A DNA stretch of 64,000 nucleotides from Archegozetes longisetosus (GCA_018873245.2 JAEMBT020000004.1:2032573-2096572); one strand, 5' to 3'. Numbered from the stretch's first letter, positions 30,401 to 41,863 are shown. The notes: generated by a model not told the origin, from the letters alone. Numbers and translations are program-made.

Positions 30401-33400
30401 CTTTTATCTCTATGATCATCTTTAAATAGGAACAAATTTTTATCTAAAGATTACAATCCTTAATAAACTATGGTGATGATAATAGCATTGAATTTTTTCA
30501 TCAGACACCATAAAACCTCATGAACTATTGTTCACAATAAAACTAAAACTTAGCTCACTTTTAGAAAATGCTATAAGCCTTGTGTGTCAGTAAAATATTT
30601 CTCCCAAACTATAGCACATGCGTTAACATAATATTATCCATAGAATATTACATATTAAACGTGGCTTCGCGACAAAATAAAGGAAAAACATATTCTTATC
30701 ACAAAAAGTTTTTGTTTTCAGTTCAACGGTTGATCACTCGTTATCACAGATAGTATTAAATTACAAATTATTAAGAATGAAATTAATTATTTTGCTTTGC
30801 TTCTTTGGAGAAAAGAAATAATTTTCATTTCTTCTGGACTAAAAATAAATGAATCACTTTTTTTATCTCGTTTTCTGAATATAAGTAAACACTTATTAGA
30901 TTAATAGACTTCTGAAGAAATATTCTTCTGATAGCTTTTTAGACCTAAAGCTTTTATCTAATAGTCAAGCAATTAGTTTATCATAAGTTTTTATGAGATT
31001 TTTGTTTGATTTCTGCTTATCATTAATAAAATAAACGAATAATCCATTTATAGCCTGAAAATGGATTTTAATAAATAGAAATAATTTCTTGACATCTAGT
31101 TCAAAGCTTTTATTAAATAAGTTTATCTAAGCTTTTAAGTTGAGTCAATAAGAGATGCGTTTTAATATAAATATTTTATTTAAGCAAATAATGTTTATCC
31201 CCTAATATAGTAAAAATCTATGAATTACTCGCATGTATATAAGGTTCAAATGCTATGCAAAGAGAAAACATTTTGCGCAATAAAAATACTGTGCTTCTCT
31301 CAAACATTTTTCTCATATTTGCAATACTGTTTTATGCTTTTAGTCAAATCAATGCCTTAAATGACACTTCACTGCAGATAATAAGTTCAACACTTCATAC
31401 TAAAAATTCATAATTCATTTTTGCATCAATTATAGGTCAAAAGTGAGATCAAAATTATTTATGCGAACAAAACTCTGTTATAAATTATCTCTAATGCCAA
31501 TCTTACAATAAATTATTTTTCCTTTACTTATTGGAAAAACTGACCTATTGTAAGATATTGCAATTACATTTTAACTAACTCAGACAAGCTATACAAGAGC
31601 AGAGAAAAATTTAATTTCTTAAACGATATACTATTTACAATAATTTATTATGAGCAATGTATCCTCGTTGAGATTACCAACAAATAACTGATTCCATTAT
31701 CCGCAAAGACATTTAGACAGCACAAAGCTGATAGTAAATGAAATATATGTACAGTTAAAAACTTATTAACCCTAGACAGCAACTAGAGTAAAGCGATGTG
31801 TGACGATACATCCAAGGGATTATTTATACATTTATAAAAGTATATCTAATGATGAAAAACACGTGTAGTACGTGTATCAATAGATAAAATTGTACGCATA
31901 AAAACGTGCCCTAAAAGCATAGGAAAGAACTTTCCATCAGACTCTGTTCGTATTTATCGCCGATTATTAAGTCTTAGAGTGTATTTTCTTTCTTTGAATC
32001 AATATCTGAATAAATTATTTTTCCAATAATAGGGTAATAAAATCTTGATCTGAGTTTTGATTTATAGTTAAGATATCAAAAAGTTTCGCTGCAATGCTAT
32101 TAAAAAATAAAAAGGATAATACTTTCAATAAATCGTGTTTTTATTGGTTTAATCATTTATTTCCTTTTAGGACTCCTTATTATTCTCCACCAGTTTTTAA
32201 GTGTCTTCCAAATGATTGAATAAATTCAAATAAGAGCTAATATAATAAACAGGTTTTATACTAAGTACTGTTGAACGTGCGAATCGTTTGTACCAACACT
32301 ATAATCAAATTTGTTACAATTTTTTTCTAACCAACAGTTATCTAATTTTTTTTCATACTAGCGAAGTATGCTTGTACTGCACAATAATTCTCAACTGAAT
32401 TTTCTTTAAAATTCTTCAAATCCTATTACTATAAATGGAACAAACTGTATGTGAGACAAGTTCACGCATTCAACAATCCGTAAAAATCTATTCAATATTT
32501 CTATCAATAGCCATTCAAAAAGAGTGTAAGCGTCTGATAAATTAGTTTATATTGAAAAACGTTTATTTGTATTAGTTTTAACACAAATACATGAACCAAA
32601 AGATTTTTTTGCATAAATTATTCACAATTTACATTCCAAAAAAGCAATAAGAACTCATTTGTTATTACATGAGAGGAGAAAGCGTAAGAAATAATGATAA
32701 ATTCAAAGTACATAAATAACTAAATGCTTCAGTGCTTTGAGGTTTTATAAAAATAAAAAGATTATAAAAACTTCTCTACACTTTTCAGATAGACTCGTAC
32801 TTGATTTTGAAATAAGTTCTTTCCGAATCGTTACCGATTCACGAAAGAGCATAAGATATATTTCAAAAATATAATAATAAAATCAATTTTTATTTTCCAA
32901 AACTTTTTATGTTCTAAACTAGAATAAATATATTTTCTTCTTCTGTACTGCGTCAGAAATCAAGTTTTCATAAATAAAGTCCATTTGTGTCGAGATATCA
33001 AAGTGTAAAATCATTTTTGACAATAAATATTTTACTGGAGAGTAGCATGAGAAAAAAGTCAGATTTCTTTATTCAACCACCAGATTTTTACATATTCTTT
33101 TCAGGAAAAATACTATTATTTGACAAATGGTTTAACAGTTTTCAGCTTTAGCTCTGATAGTTTTGGTCTGAAATGAAAAGTTTTGAAACAAATAAACAAA
33201 TAGATATTTATTTGAAATAATCATATGTTGAGAGAAAATGACAGAAAATAGCAATATATGATTAGATTTTAGACTAAATAAAAGTTAGTCATTATTCAAA
33301 TACTTATAAAACATTTAGCTATACTGCAGCTCGTATAATTAGGTAACTATTGCAATCATAAGAATCTTGTCATTCACTACCTAATAACTGATGAATTGAG

Positions 33401-33828
33401 AAATTTTGATCTAATGCCACAAAAGTTTTAATTATTTAAGAGCTAGAAAAGACATTTATAACTTTTAGACTTTTCCATTCAGCTTAAAAATATCGTTTAT
33501 TTAAGGTGGAAATCACTTATGCATCTGATACAAGTCGTATCGCATAGTAACGGTTTAGATAGCATTTCAAACTTAGACTATACTATTGGCGAACTCTCTC
33601 ATGCTAGCTACAAGTTAATCGTATTTATATAGCAAAATATTTACAAAATATTTTTTGAAAAAAATTAGAAGATTTTAGTAGCATAAAGATTGCTCTATCA
33701 CGTACTAATTCAAGAAATTTGAGGTAAAATTTCCTAAAATCTCTTATTAGAATTTTATAACAAGTTTCAAAAGCTTTATTACCGAATTGTTTAACTAGTT
33801 ATAAACTGGTAATAACCTTATTTAAACA

Positions 33829-33834
33829 TTTATT
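33829..33834 (-). terminator. AATAAA poly(A) signal of TMEM218
   Basis: AATAAA on the minus strand, 11 bp after the TMEM218 stop codon. The closeness to the stop is unusual but fits a compact 3' UTR. Confidence 0.45.
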
Positions 33835-33844
33835 TAATCTATTA

Positions 33845-34289
33845 TTAAAATCGTAAGTGTATTACAAACCTAGTTATCTGTTTGCAAATATATTTGTTAT
33901 AAATCATAATAAACCCGAATATAAGCGCTAATAAATTAATTATGATGATGATAGGCCTCAAAACAAACATCCAATCAGGTTCTCGTCCTCTAATCCCCTG
34001 ATTTTCATTCAGTTCAGCATCACTTATATCTTCATCAGATGCTCGGGGAATCAAAATCAATATAATTGTCAAAATCGTGACTACAATTAAAACAATTACT
34101 CCGATAGTACTGAAAATGGATTAGAAATTTAAAGTAAATAGAATGAGAAAGCTTTTTCATATAGTATCCAACTATTAATCACCTGATCGGAGCTTTAGCT
34201 CTATTGCTTACCAAACAGAAAAGTAAAGCCGACGGCCATATGATGGCCATCAAGAATAAGCCGACTCCGATACCAAATACACGAACCAT
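33845..34289 (-). CDS. TMEM218: TMEM218 ciliary transition-zone membrane protein
   Basis: Two exons, 34289-34183 and 34109-33845, joined by a 73-bp intron (ATCAG|GTGATT, TTTTCAG|T; phase 2), give a 123-residue protein; the vertebrate family member is about 115. Three hydrophobic segments are visible (about residues 5-27, 37-57 and 85-108). The family pattern is recognisable: a GVGxFxxAxxW-like first helix (FGIGVGLFLMAIIWPSALL), an RA pair after helix 1, a LILIPRA segment at the end of helix 2, an acidic loop, then RPIIIIINLLALIFG. TMEM218 works at the ciliary transition zone with MKS/JBTS proteins, which in arthropods is relevant only to ciliated sensory neurons and possibly sperm. The other donor near 34210 (TTTG|GTAAGC) would break the reading frame, so I reject it. 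The assignment is from family memory, with good overall agreement in length and topology. Confidence 0.8.
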
Positions 34290-35880
34290 ATTTTACAGAG
34301 CGTATAAAATATTTTCTTAAAAACTTAACAATTTTTAGACGAGTATTTGTTTTGATTTGGCAATCCTGTTGCTATGATTATAGTTTTGTTACCACGCACT
34401 GAGTCTCGCTCTAAGAGATGCTCTGAAATAATAGAATAAGTTTTATGACTTTGATCTCGTTTAAAACTTAGTGCAAGCAAATTTGATTATTTTTGTAATA
34501 TTAAAATATTCATTTTAAAAACTAGATTTTTGATTGTTCTTTATTAATTTTATTTTTAAAATGTTCAACTTTGCAATTAGTGCCCGAAGATTGACTCCAT
34601 GGAATGCGAAATTGAGGAAAGTGTGAAATGGAATGAAAATGAAATAAAATTCAGTCAAACTGGAATAGAAGTAAAGCTGGAAAAATTGATTCCAGAGATT
34701 GAAAAATTTAATTTTTTTGAGCACAAAGTGTAATATACAAATATTTGATACGAAGTAGGTTCGATAAAGCCCAAAAATGTATCATTTTTACCAAAATAGT
34801 AAATGAGTGTTAAGCTTACAGTTCAAGTCAAGCTCAAGGTCTATTCTTCATCAAATCAAAACTTCTTATCAACGACTTATCAGTAAAGGATATAATGAAT
34901 AAATATTTCCTAATTTAAATCTTTTTTTTCAATTTAGTAATACAAATAGTTTTAAATGCTTAGTGCAAATTACTAAATAAAGTATGTACACAAAAAGGAC
35001 TACAAGATTCACAGAAAACTCTAAACGCAATTTTGCCAAACGAATGTAAAACAGTATCAGTTATGACATTTGTCAGTTATATTAGATCTATGGGTAAAAA
35101 ACTAATTATATTGGGAATTGGGACTATGGCTGAAGATTTTGTGACTCGAAATTCTCGTTTCAATACTTTTTTCAATATTTTAGTTTCAGACTTCTGTTGA
35201 GAACCTTTACGTTTTTCAGTTTGAATAGAACTTTGACCAAAATGGCATTAATTTCAAGGGTTTGCTATGCAATTGACAAAATACATGCCTCAACTGAAAA
35301 ATTATTTTGTGAATGAAGGAACATATTAATATTGAAGTATACTATGCTAAATTCGATCATTTGAAACTTCTTACTCTTTCTAACATAAAATAGCTCTCTT
35401 TCCTCAAAATTTAATATTTGAGACATTAGTCAAGTCTAACAAACTTTTGAAGGACGTTACTTAACTACCTATTAACACGAGACTTTTGTTTGAGTTTGGC
35501 TCTAATTGTTTGGAACGAAATTTTGATCGAAAGCTTATATTCAATACAATTTTGCTTATAATTCAAAATAAATGCGCAAAATATCCGAAATGAACGCTAA
35601 AATAGCATTTAATAAACTTAATAACTTTTACAACGCATATTTACATAAAAAATGAATTCAATTAAATGCAAATGAGTTAGTGAACAATCCTTAAACATAG
35701 GAAAAGATGAAGTTATAGAAAATCGAAAAGTGAACAAAAACTAAATGCTTTAGGAAAATACAAAATTTGCACAGTTTTAAGGGTTACTACAACATATGTT
35801 TAAATAAAGTTCAAATTTTGGTTTTAAATCAAATTTTTGGAATAATGGAAAATCACTCAAAACTAGACATAACTAAAGAA
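34290..35880. other. Intergenic AT-rich stretch
   Basis: Nothing supportable. An open frame at 34515-34724 (minus) is low-complexity Phe/Leu/Lys and has no domain. Confidence 0.5.
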
Positions 35881-36222
35881 TCATTTTTTAGAGCATCTCA
35901 TGTAATGACCTTTTGTCCAGTCCTTTGACCTGCAATTGAAACTACAGTAACTGGCATTCAAACAACAAAAATACTGTTGTTTAGCTAAAAGCCCACAGCT
36001 TAAACATTTATTTCTCTCGTTACTCATTGATTGACTAAATCCATGAATTTGTTCGTATTTCTTAATTTGATCCTTAAGTAACTTCTCATTAGCCATACTT
36101 TGACTCAATTTTTCGTTTAATTTCTTGATTTCTTCTTCGTATTTAGCCTTAAATCGATTTATTTCTGCCTCTTTTTCTTTGTTTGCAGTATTTGTTTCGC
36201 CACTTATATTGTTTTCATCCAT
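35881..36222 (-). CDS. Small coiled-coil plus MYND zinc-finger protein
   Basis: 113 residues from the ATG at 36222 (good context, AAAGAAATGG). Residues ~10-62 are Glu/Lys-rich and predicted to be coiled coil (EKEAEINRFKAKYEEEIKKL). Residues ~70-113 form a MYND finger: CLSCG, FCCLNASYCS, CRSKDWTKGHYMRC supply the C/C-C/C-C/C-H/C ligand pattern. The YxCCxNxSYCSxxC core is the version found in ZMYND8/ZMYND11-type chromatin readers, where MYND binds PxLxP-type peptides. PHD, bromo and PWWP domains are absent from this ORF. It could therefore be the terminal exon of a longer gene (possible acceptor TTAAAG|AAATGG just upstream), a truncated copy, or a stand-alone small gene. The open frame also runs a few codons upstream of the ATG. 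Confidence 0.65.
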   Translation of the reverse strand: MDENNISGETNTANKEKEAEINRFKAKYEEEIKKLNEKLSQSMANEKLLKDQIKKYEQIHGFSQSMSNERNKCLSCGLLAKQQYFCCLNASYCSFNCRSKDWTKGHYMRCSKK

Positions 36223-36451
36223 TTCTTTAATTAAAATTAACAAAGAGAGAAATCATAATTATTTGTTGTCAGATTGAAAAATAATTAGTTTTTTACGGAA
36301 TTCGCAACTGATTGCAATGTTTTCGATGATTTTGTGATCATCTAGAAACAATTATAAAATTAAAACAAAATTAAAGGATAGCTCAAACCAAAAGGAACGC
36401 AAAAACACACATTAAATAATTGAATACTGAACAGCAAAAAATAAAAACTAA

Positions 36452-36730
36452 TTAATAGTAGAAAAAATGAGTGGTCGAACCATTTTCGAGTAGTTCAAAG
36501 TTATAATGAAATTGATGCAAATGTTGGCTGTACTGTGCAATGTTTTCATTACAAATAAAATCATTAATTAATTGCAATTCTATTAATTGTTGTTCATTTA
36601 AATGCAAACTATCGTCGCAAGCACTTTGTTGTGAGTATTCGCAATCGCTTTCAATATCTAAATCAATAAATACTATTCTATTGTAGTTGTAATCAATTAT
36701 TGGTTTGTCTTTACGTTGGTTGGGTTCCAT
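36452..36730 (-). CDS. Unrecognised 92-residue ORF, possible upstream exon of the MYND gene
   Basis: Begins with an ATG in good context (GAATATGGAACC). It encodes an acidic, Gln/Asn/Tyr-rich protein starting MEPNQRKDKPIIDYNYN with LNEQQLIELQL in the middle. There is no domain or membrane segment. It lies on the same strand 230 bp upstream of the MYND ORF. A splice from GAAAATG|GTTCGA to TTAAAG|AAATGG would stay in frame, but the donor is weak. It is either part of that gene or an independent small ORF of doubtful reality. Confidence 0.35.
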   Translation of the reverse strand: MEPNQRKDKPIIDYNYNRIVFIDLDIESDCEYSQQSACDDSLHLNEQQLIELQLINDFICNENIAQYSQHLHQFHYNFELLENGSTTHFFYY

Positions 36731-38135
36731 ATTCTTATTTAATTATAGTTGTAGTGCTCTGAGAATCATATTTCAATTTAGATTGCATTTGCAACTGATA
36801 AGTATCGATGTCGTAGTTTGTTCGCGCGTCATTTTCACAGGCTATAGGCATTAACAATTGACACCTTTCACTTGTACGTGCAGTATTAATCTCCTATATG
36901 TAGATGATCTCCTTAATTCTACCTAACTAACAGCGTAATTTAGTACAGTAAGTCTAATACTGCATATTGACAGCTCAATACAGTTTAGAGCTAATTTTAT
37001 AAAATATATTTCAAGTGAACTATGTAATACCTTATTACCTGCTGCTTATGCAAACGAACTGCGACGCCAATAGTAACCATCTCGACTTATTCTTGGCCTA
37101 ACTTTTATCCAATGATAGAGTTTAAAACTTTTAGCGCTCTCTTTCAAACGAGTCTTTCATAGACCTGTTGTTAACAGATGCACTTAGCCTCAGATTATAT
37201 AAGCTCTAACCACAAGAATATTAATTGATTAAGAACTTAAAATCTGAATAGAGTTCTACTAGCCTTTTCATAGACTTATGCAAAGCTTATCTATCTTCAA
37301 ATATGAAGCTATGAATGCCTTGAAGCTATTTTTTAAAAAGTTTCTTCACTTTTATTACTGAAACCGGCTATAATTTTAAGTACTATATCCAGCGACAATG
37401 CTAGGTAACGGATTTTTCAGGTCATTTACAATTAATTAGTTTCAAGTTAAATTTATTCTTTTAATTGACAACGTTTAATTGGTTTTGCCAGTTTTAGTAA
37501 AGAGATATGATAGATCGAATTGAAATTGAAATTGTACAGTACTTCAATGTTATTTAAGTTCAAAGAATTATAAATATATTTCTTGAATTTTTCCTTAATT
37601 GACACTAACGGAAATTCTATTCAGGTCTTAAGTTATAATCGTGTCACATGAATTGAGTGCAAACGATTGAGCGGATGACAATTGAACGCCAAATATTAAA
37701 AATAGAATTAAAAGCAATTTTATTAAATTAAATTTTTGTGAGAAAGCATTTTCTGATTACGTCATAAAATCAAATAAAATAAAATTGAATCAAAATGAGT
37801 TTTTATTTTAATTAATCGAATTGAACTACTCGATTAGACTGAACTAAGTTCAATTATATTGGATTAAAATTAGAATTTTTCGAAAAATAATTTAATATAT
37901 AATTAGTAATAATGATAATTTCTGGATTAGAACCCATATTCATACGTTTTTCAATCGTGTGGAATGACTGCTACGCTATGAAAATAGTGGATAAAAATTT
38001 GAGTAAAAGTCGCGTTTAGAGCTCAGTTTTCGTTGTGAGCAATTTTTAAGCACTTAATAATCGTTCGCTCAATTGTTGTACGCTCGATATTCACTGTGCT
38101 CAATTAACTCCGCTCAAATGTATCACGCTCAAATA
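36731..38135. other. Intergenic stretch
   Basis: AT-rich, with no supported gene. Around 38030-38135 there is a small cluster of GCTCAA(N) repeats next to the mariner insertion, and a similar GCTCAATTTT follows the right end of that element. Confidence 0.4.
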
Positions 38136-38550
38136 TTAGGGTTTTGCTTATATAATGCGGTTTTTTTGTTAGTAAAATTGCACCGGTCGCCCGGATTGAG
38201 GGTTGTCTTCAACGCTAAAGTTGTTGTTTCAGAAGCGCGAAAACCATCGCTGACACTGACTCACACTCAGAGCTTTGCGACCATATGTGTCCCGAATATG
38301 TTGTACGGCTTCGGTAGCATTTGATCCCCGATCAAATTCATACAACAAACAATGTCTTATGTGAGTCTTGGTCGGAAACTCTTCAGCCATTTTGGACACA
38401 ATTTATTTAAAGATTATTTGTCAATAATTTGAGTTTAGATATCACTCTTTTGGATGACTTTCTAAAAACATTTGTAAACAATCGATTACTGATTCAAAAT
38501 TGACCTCAAACATAACGTTAAAAAACCGCATTACATAAGCAAAACCCTAA
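38136..38550. mobile_element. Internally deleted mariner element
   Basis: The ends are ~30-bp terminal inverted repeats with one mismatch (TTAGGGTTTTGCTTATATAA against the inverse of the right end). They are flanked by TA on both sides (38134-38135 and 38551-38552), the mariner signature. At 415 bp the element keeps only the start of a transposase on the minus strand; the DD34D catalytic part is gone. Confidence 0.9.
38169..38390 (-). pseudogene. Mariner transposase N-terminal fragment
   Basis: From the ATG at 38390 the frame reads MAEEFPTKTHIRHCLLYEF, then SNATEAVQHIRDTYG and SVSQCQRWFSRF. This is the N-terminal paired helix-turn-helix that binds mariner inverted repeats. A TGA at 38231-38229 interrupts the sequence before NNNFSVEDNPQSGRPV. 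The frame then stops at the right-hand repeat (38169), so the catalytic domain has been deleted rather than displaced. The fragment is dead as an enzyme; any mobility would need transposase in trans. Confidence 0.9.
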
Positions 38551-38963
38551 TATTTGCGCTCAATTTTCATGGAACCATTATATTATACAAAAGGTATTGA
38601 ATTTGGTAAAGTATTTTTACCCCTAATATATTCAGACTTTATCCGAAAGGTATAATAAAAAATTTGGAAATAAAAATGATTAATAATTGGCCCGATCATA
38701 TTATATTTTATTAACCCTTAATTTAAATCTTTTTAACAATTTTTATGAATGTTGAAATTACTTAAACTTTTTAGTCATTTTTCATACAAATGATAAATAT
38801 AAACAACGTTTAGATCAAAATTGTAGGCATTTATCAGTTTGGCGAAAATGTGTTCAATTTAAGCGCAAAATTCAATTTTATAAAACTGTACAAGCCTTAA
38901 GCTTCCCTTAACACAATTGAGGAACAGAATAAGATCATTATTACACATACAATAGTACCTTAA

Positions 38964-39468
38964 GGAACTTGTCTCATATCGCTGCTTCTTTTCATGTCTT
39001 AGCTAAATTCAACGGTATTGACATAGAATACGTCAATTATATTTTCAAACTTTCAAAAATAACTTTTACAATTCTATAACATAGGGAAAATTTAATAGTA
39101 TTCTAAGACAATTTTTATTTCAATAGAAATAATTGGATATATAATTAATCGATTATTTTAAAAATTAAACATTAATTAGTGCAAAAGTATGACTGATTAG
39201 AAAACTAAGTCAAAATATAGAATTAGCTGAGATCAAATATTATCCTTTTAATTATTGAAATTATGAGAATTTTAAATTCCAGGATAGAATTCTGAAATAT
39301 CTTTCAAAATTCAAACAAATTTCAAAATTTAATAATATCAAAACTATTTTAAACTAAAAACAATTCAAATAGCAAATTAATGTTTGAAAATATAATTGAC
39401 GTAATTTATGTCAATACCATAGACTTTAGCTAAAATATACAAAGAAGCAGCGATATGAGACAAGTTCC
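38964..39468. mobile_element. Non-autonomous Mutator-like MITE with 9-bp target duplication
   Basis: The left arm begins GGAACTTGTCTCATATCGCT and the inverse of the right arm begins with the same 20 bases; similarity continues for about 85-90 bp. GTACCTTAA occurs directly outside both ends (38955-38963 and 39469-39477), an exact 9-bp direct duplication. Long inverted repeats with a 9-bp duplication are typical of Mutator-like elements. The ~330-bp core is AT-rich without ORFs. Confidence 0.85.
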
Positions 39469-39679
39469 GTACCTTAACATATTTAACTTCTTTATAGTGA
39501 ATCCCCATTAGAGTCAAAGCAATATTCTGGATCCTGCACACATTAATTAATTAGGGCTGAAATGAAAAATGGGGTAAATGAAAAATATCAGCCCCTAGCA
39601 ACTGCTATGTTGAGACATCACTGTATTATTTCTATGAGAATTACCGACATTCTCACCTGAAGATCTTTTCACTTACAGG

Positions 39680-40180
39680 TTCCATAATAATTTAGATCAG
39701 TCATTTTCAAGCTGCCTTCTACGACCCAGAGTGGGCGGCCAAGTAAGAAAATTTGACATTAGGCTCTGTGGAAATCACGTGATGAGCACTTTGCAAGTGG
39801 ATCGTGATACGAAATACTTAAAACCTACTGATTTAGATGATGATCTCACTCATCATCCTACATCTCGATTTCTAATATTTCGTATAAACTTCAAGTAAAC
39901 ATATATCGAATACAAAAGAATTTGAACTATTTAAAGTTTGTATTTCTTATTAGCAGGGAAACTTATGGACATATTCGAGTACAGTATGTCTTTTTATCTT
40001 CTAAACTTCAATAAAGCTGTTAAAGCTAAAGATATTAAGTTACAATATTTTAATCAAATGTCAAGTAAATTATCCGTCGATTCAAAATTAGATACTTTGA
40101 AACAAACTTTTAATAATCGAATGAATGTAACAGAATTAGTGTTTAGAAATAACAATTCAATATTTTATAACATGTGTTGA
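39680..40180 (+). other. Two consecutive open stretches of unknown nature
   Basis: A 72-codon stretch is open from 39680 (after CTTACAG|G) to a TAA at 39896, with SCLLRPRVGGQVRKFD and CGNHVMSTLQVDRDTKYLK. A second, in another frame, is open from about 39953 (after TTAGCAG|GG; first ATG 39965) to 40180, with NKAVKAKDIKLQYFNQ. The obvious splice (AACTTCAA|GTAAAC to TTAGCAG|) does not keep the second frame. No family is recognised. They could be exons of a lineage-specific gene or chance open frames, the first overlapping a possible hAT end. Confidence 0.2.
39698..39741. mobile_element. Possible hAT-type transposon terminus
   Basis: CAGTCATTTTCAAGCTGCCT, followed by a GC-richer CGACCC...GGGCGGCC segment, resembles the CAG-starting ends of hAT elements. 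I could not find the matching opposite end or an 8-bp duplication, so this may be a relic or a coincidence. Confidence 0.3.
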
Positions 40181-40200
40181 AAATGTCCATTGTTTTCTAA

Positions 40201-40640
40201 CTAGGGAAGGGTGCGACCTGAGGAAGTCAGTCAAGATGTTTTTGATTTGCCATTAATCTATACGACAATTAAATTGACTAAAACTCAAAAATTTGTGCTT
40301 ATGAGCTCTTGTTTGTCTTATATTGTAATCGGCAATATAAAATACAATTTTTAGCATTACTTTGAATGGCAGTAATGCCCACTTTGCTACTCATATGCAT
40401 TGTACGCTTTGACAAACATTAAACTGAACAGTGAAGCCAACTTTATATGGCATAAGGCAAAGGCATTATAGTATACATTGCTGCCATACAAAGTATGGAT
40501 TGTATTTTATATTACCAATTGTAGACAACAAGAGCTCATAAGCACGAATTTTTGAGTTTTGGTCAATCTAATTGCTGCATAGATTAATGCCAAATCAAAA
40601 ATATCTTGATTTGACTTCCTTAGATCGCATCCTTCCCTAG
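40201..40640. mobile_element. PIF/Harbinger-like MITE with TAA target duplication
   Basis: The first ~150 bp (starting CTAGGGAAGGGTGCGACC) is the imperfect inverse of the last ~150 bp. TAA lies directly outside both ends (40198-40200 and 40641-40643), the 3-bp TWA duplication of PIF/Harbinger elements. No transposase is present. Arms this long with a short centre make the element foldback-like. Confidence 0.75.
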
Positions 40641-41101
40641 TAAGCAAAGTTTAGCTCTTTTAATCAAGTTGCCTCAAACTCTTAATATAGTTTTAGGACT
40701 TATTTTCTTTGATCAAAACAGTAATAAGTCAATAAATACGTTTTATAAATAAAAACTGTCTTTATTATTGTAACACCATTTTTGACACCAAACGTGTTTT
40801 TAAACAAAACATAGTGATTGTCGAACAACCTTTTGTTTGATTTATTTGAAAAAGACCAATATTTTTGGGCCCCGCTGATTTTAGTATCATTGGATAGATC
40901 TTACTTTGCTGAGTTCAAATATATATATATATATTTCTAATCTACCTAAATGTGAAGTAGAGTTTAATTAGAAACTTATAAATCTTAGTTTTAAATCAGA
41001 AATTAGTCAAACTTTGAGCCCGAGGTCTTAAGTTCGAGTCTTGCCCTGTTGAAAGTTTTTAATTAAAAAATGCTTTTTCTGTAATTGGAATGATTTGACA
41101 G

Positions 41102-41863
41102 CATATCGGAGTGTTCCTAAATCAAGATCAGTGCTGTTGTGCCTCATCGCGACTCTTCGTTCAGGAAAACATTTACGACGCTTTCATCAAGAAAGCTACC
41201 GAAATGACCAAAAACTGCATTGTCGGAGATCCATATGACTCGAAAACACAGCAGGGACCACAAATAGACGACACTCAGTTTGAAAAAGTCCTGTCGCTCA
41301 TCGACTTGGGTCGTAAAGAAGGAGCAAAACTTGAAACTGGTGGACAAAGAGCTGGTACTAAAGGATATTTCATTGAACCCGCTGTGTGATCAAATATATA
41401 ATTCTGATATCATTAGCCTTTTCTATAATGATAATTAACGTGTACATGTTTCAAATCACAGCCTAATTGAAAAACTGTTAACCACAATTTTGAGCTGATC
41501 TGTTTATCAAAACTTTTTCTTTCAAGATAACAGTTTTTCTGATGTAACCGATAACATGACAATAGCTAGAGAAGAGATCTTTGGTCCCGTTCAGTTTACA
41601 CTTAAATTTAGGACCATAGATGAAGTTATCGAGCGCTGTAATAACACCGACTATTGTTTAGCTGCCGGTCTTTTCACTTGAGACATCGATAAGACATTGG
41701 ATTTGCACAGGGAGTACAGGCGGGCTCGATTTGGATCAATACATTCTTGGCACTTGACCCTCAGGTACCGTTTGGTGGATTCAAGCAGTCTGGATTCAGC
41801 CGCGAGAACGGAGAGGATGGCCTTCGTGAATAATTGGAAGTCAAATCGGTATCTGATTGGTAG
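41102..41863 (+). pseudogene. Aldehyde dehydrogenase (ALDH1/2-type) pseudogene, C-terminal exons
   Basis: Two exon-like blocks, 41102-41385 and from 41534, are separated by a 148-bp intron (GCTGT|GTGATC, AACAG|T; in frame). They encode the catalytic-cysteine region NQDQCCCASSRLFVQE, DSKTQQGPQIDDTQF, then EEIFGPV and PQVPFGGFKQSGFSREN, all hallmarks of class 1/2 NAD-dependent aldehyde dehydrogenases. Three lesions are visible: a TGA at 41679-41681 after AAGLFT, a one-base deletion near 41701 shifting the frame before AQGVQAGSIWIN, and a TAA at 41831-41833 where the C-terminal segment continues as LEVKSV. The preceding exons (coenzyme-binding half and the general-base Glu) are not found upstream, where MITEs occur instead. 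The retained intron means it is a duplicated or decayed gene rather than a processed copy. Confidence 0.9.

Larger units (their letters stand above)
16603..33844. other. 17-kb AT-rich gene desert
   Basis: I find no supported gene here. Open frames are short, mostly begin with non-ATG codons and encode low-complexity Asn/Ile/Lys/Phe strings. There is no tRNA-like or rRNA-like segment. The only clear structure is a 25-bp tandem duplication at 24353-24402. Small exons of a gene with very long introns could be missed by eye. Confidence 0.5.

Noticed and set aside
40918..40936. (AT)n run and other short AT microsatellites
   Set aside because: Ordinary simple sequence with no associated feature.
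41020..41065. tRNA T-arm-like string (AAGTTCGAGTCTT)
   Set aside because: No A box, acceptor stem or cloverleaf upstream; not a tRNA gene. At most a SINE fragment.
41144..41347. Minus-strand open frame opposite the ALDH exon
   Set aside because: It is the antisense shadow of the aldehyde dehydrogenase coding block.
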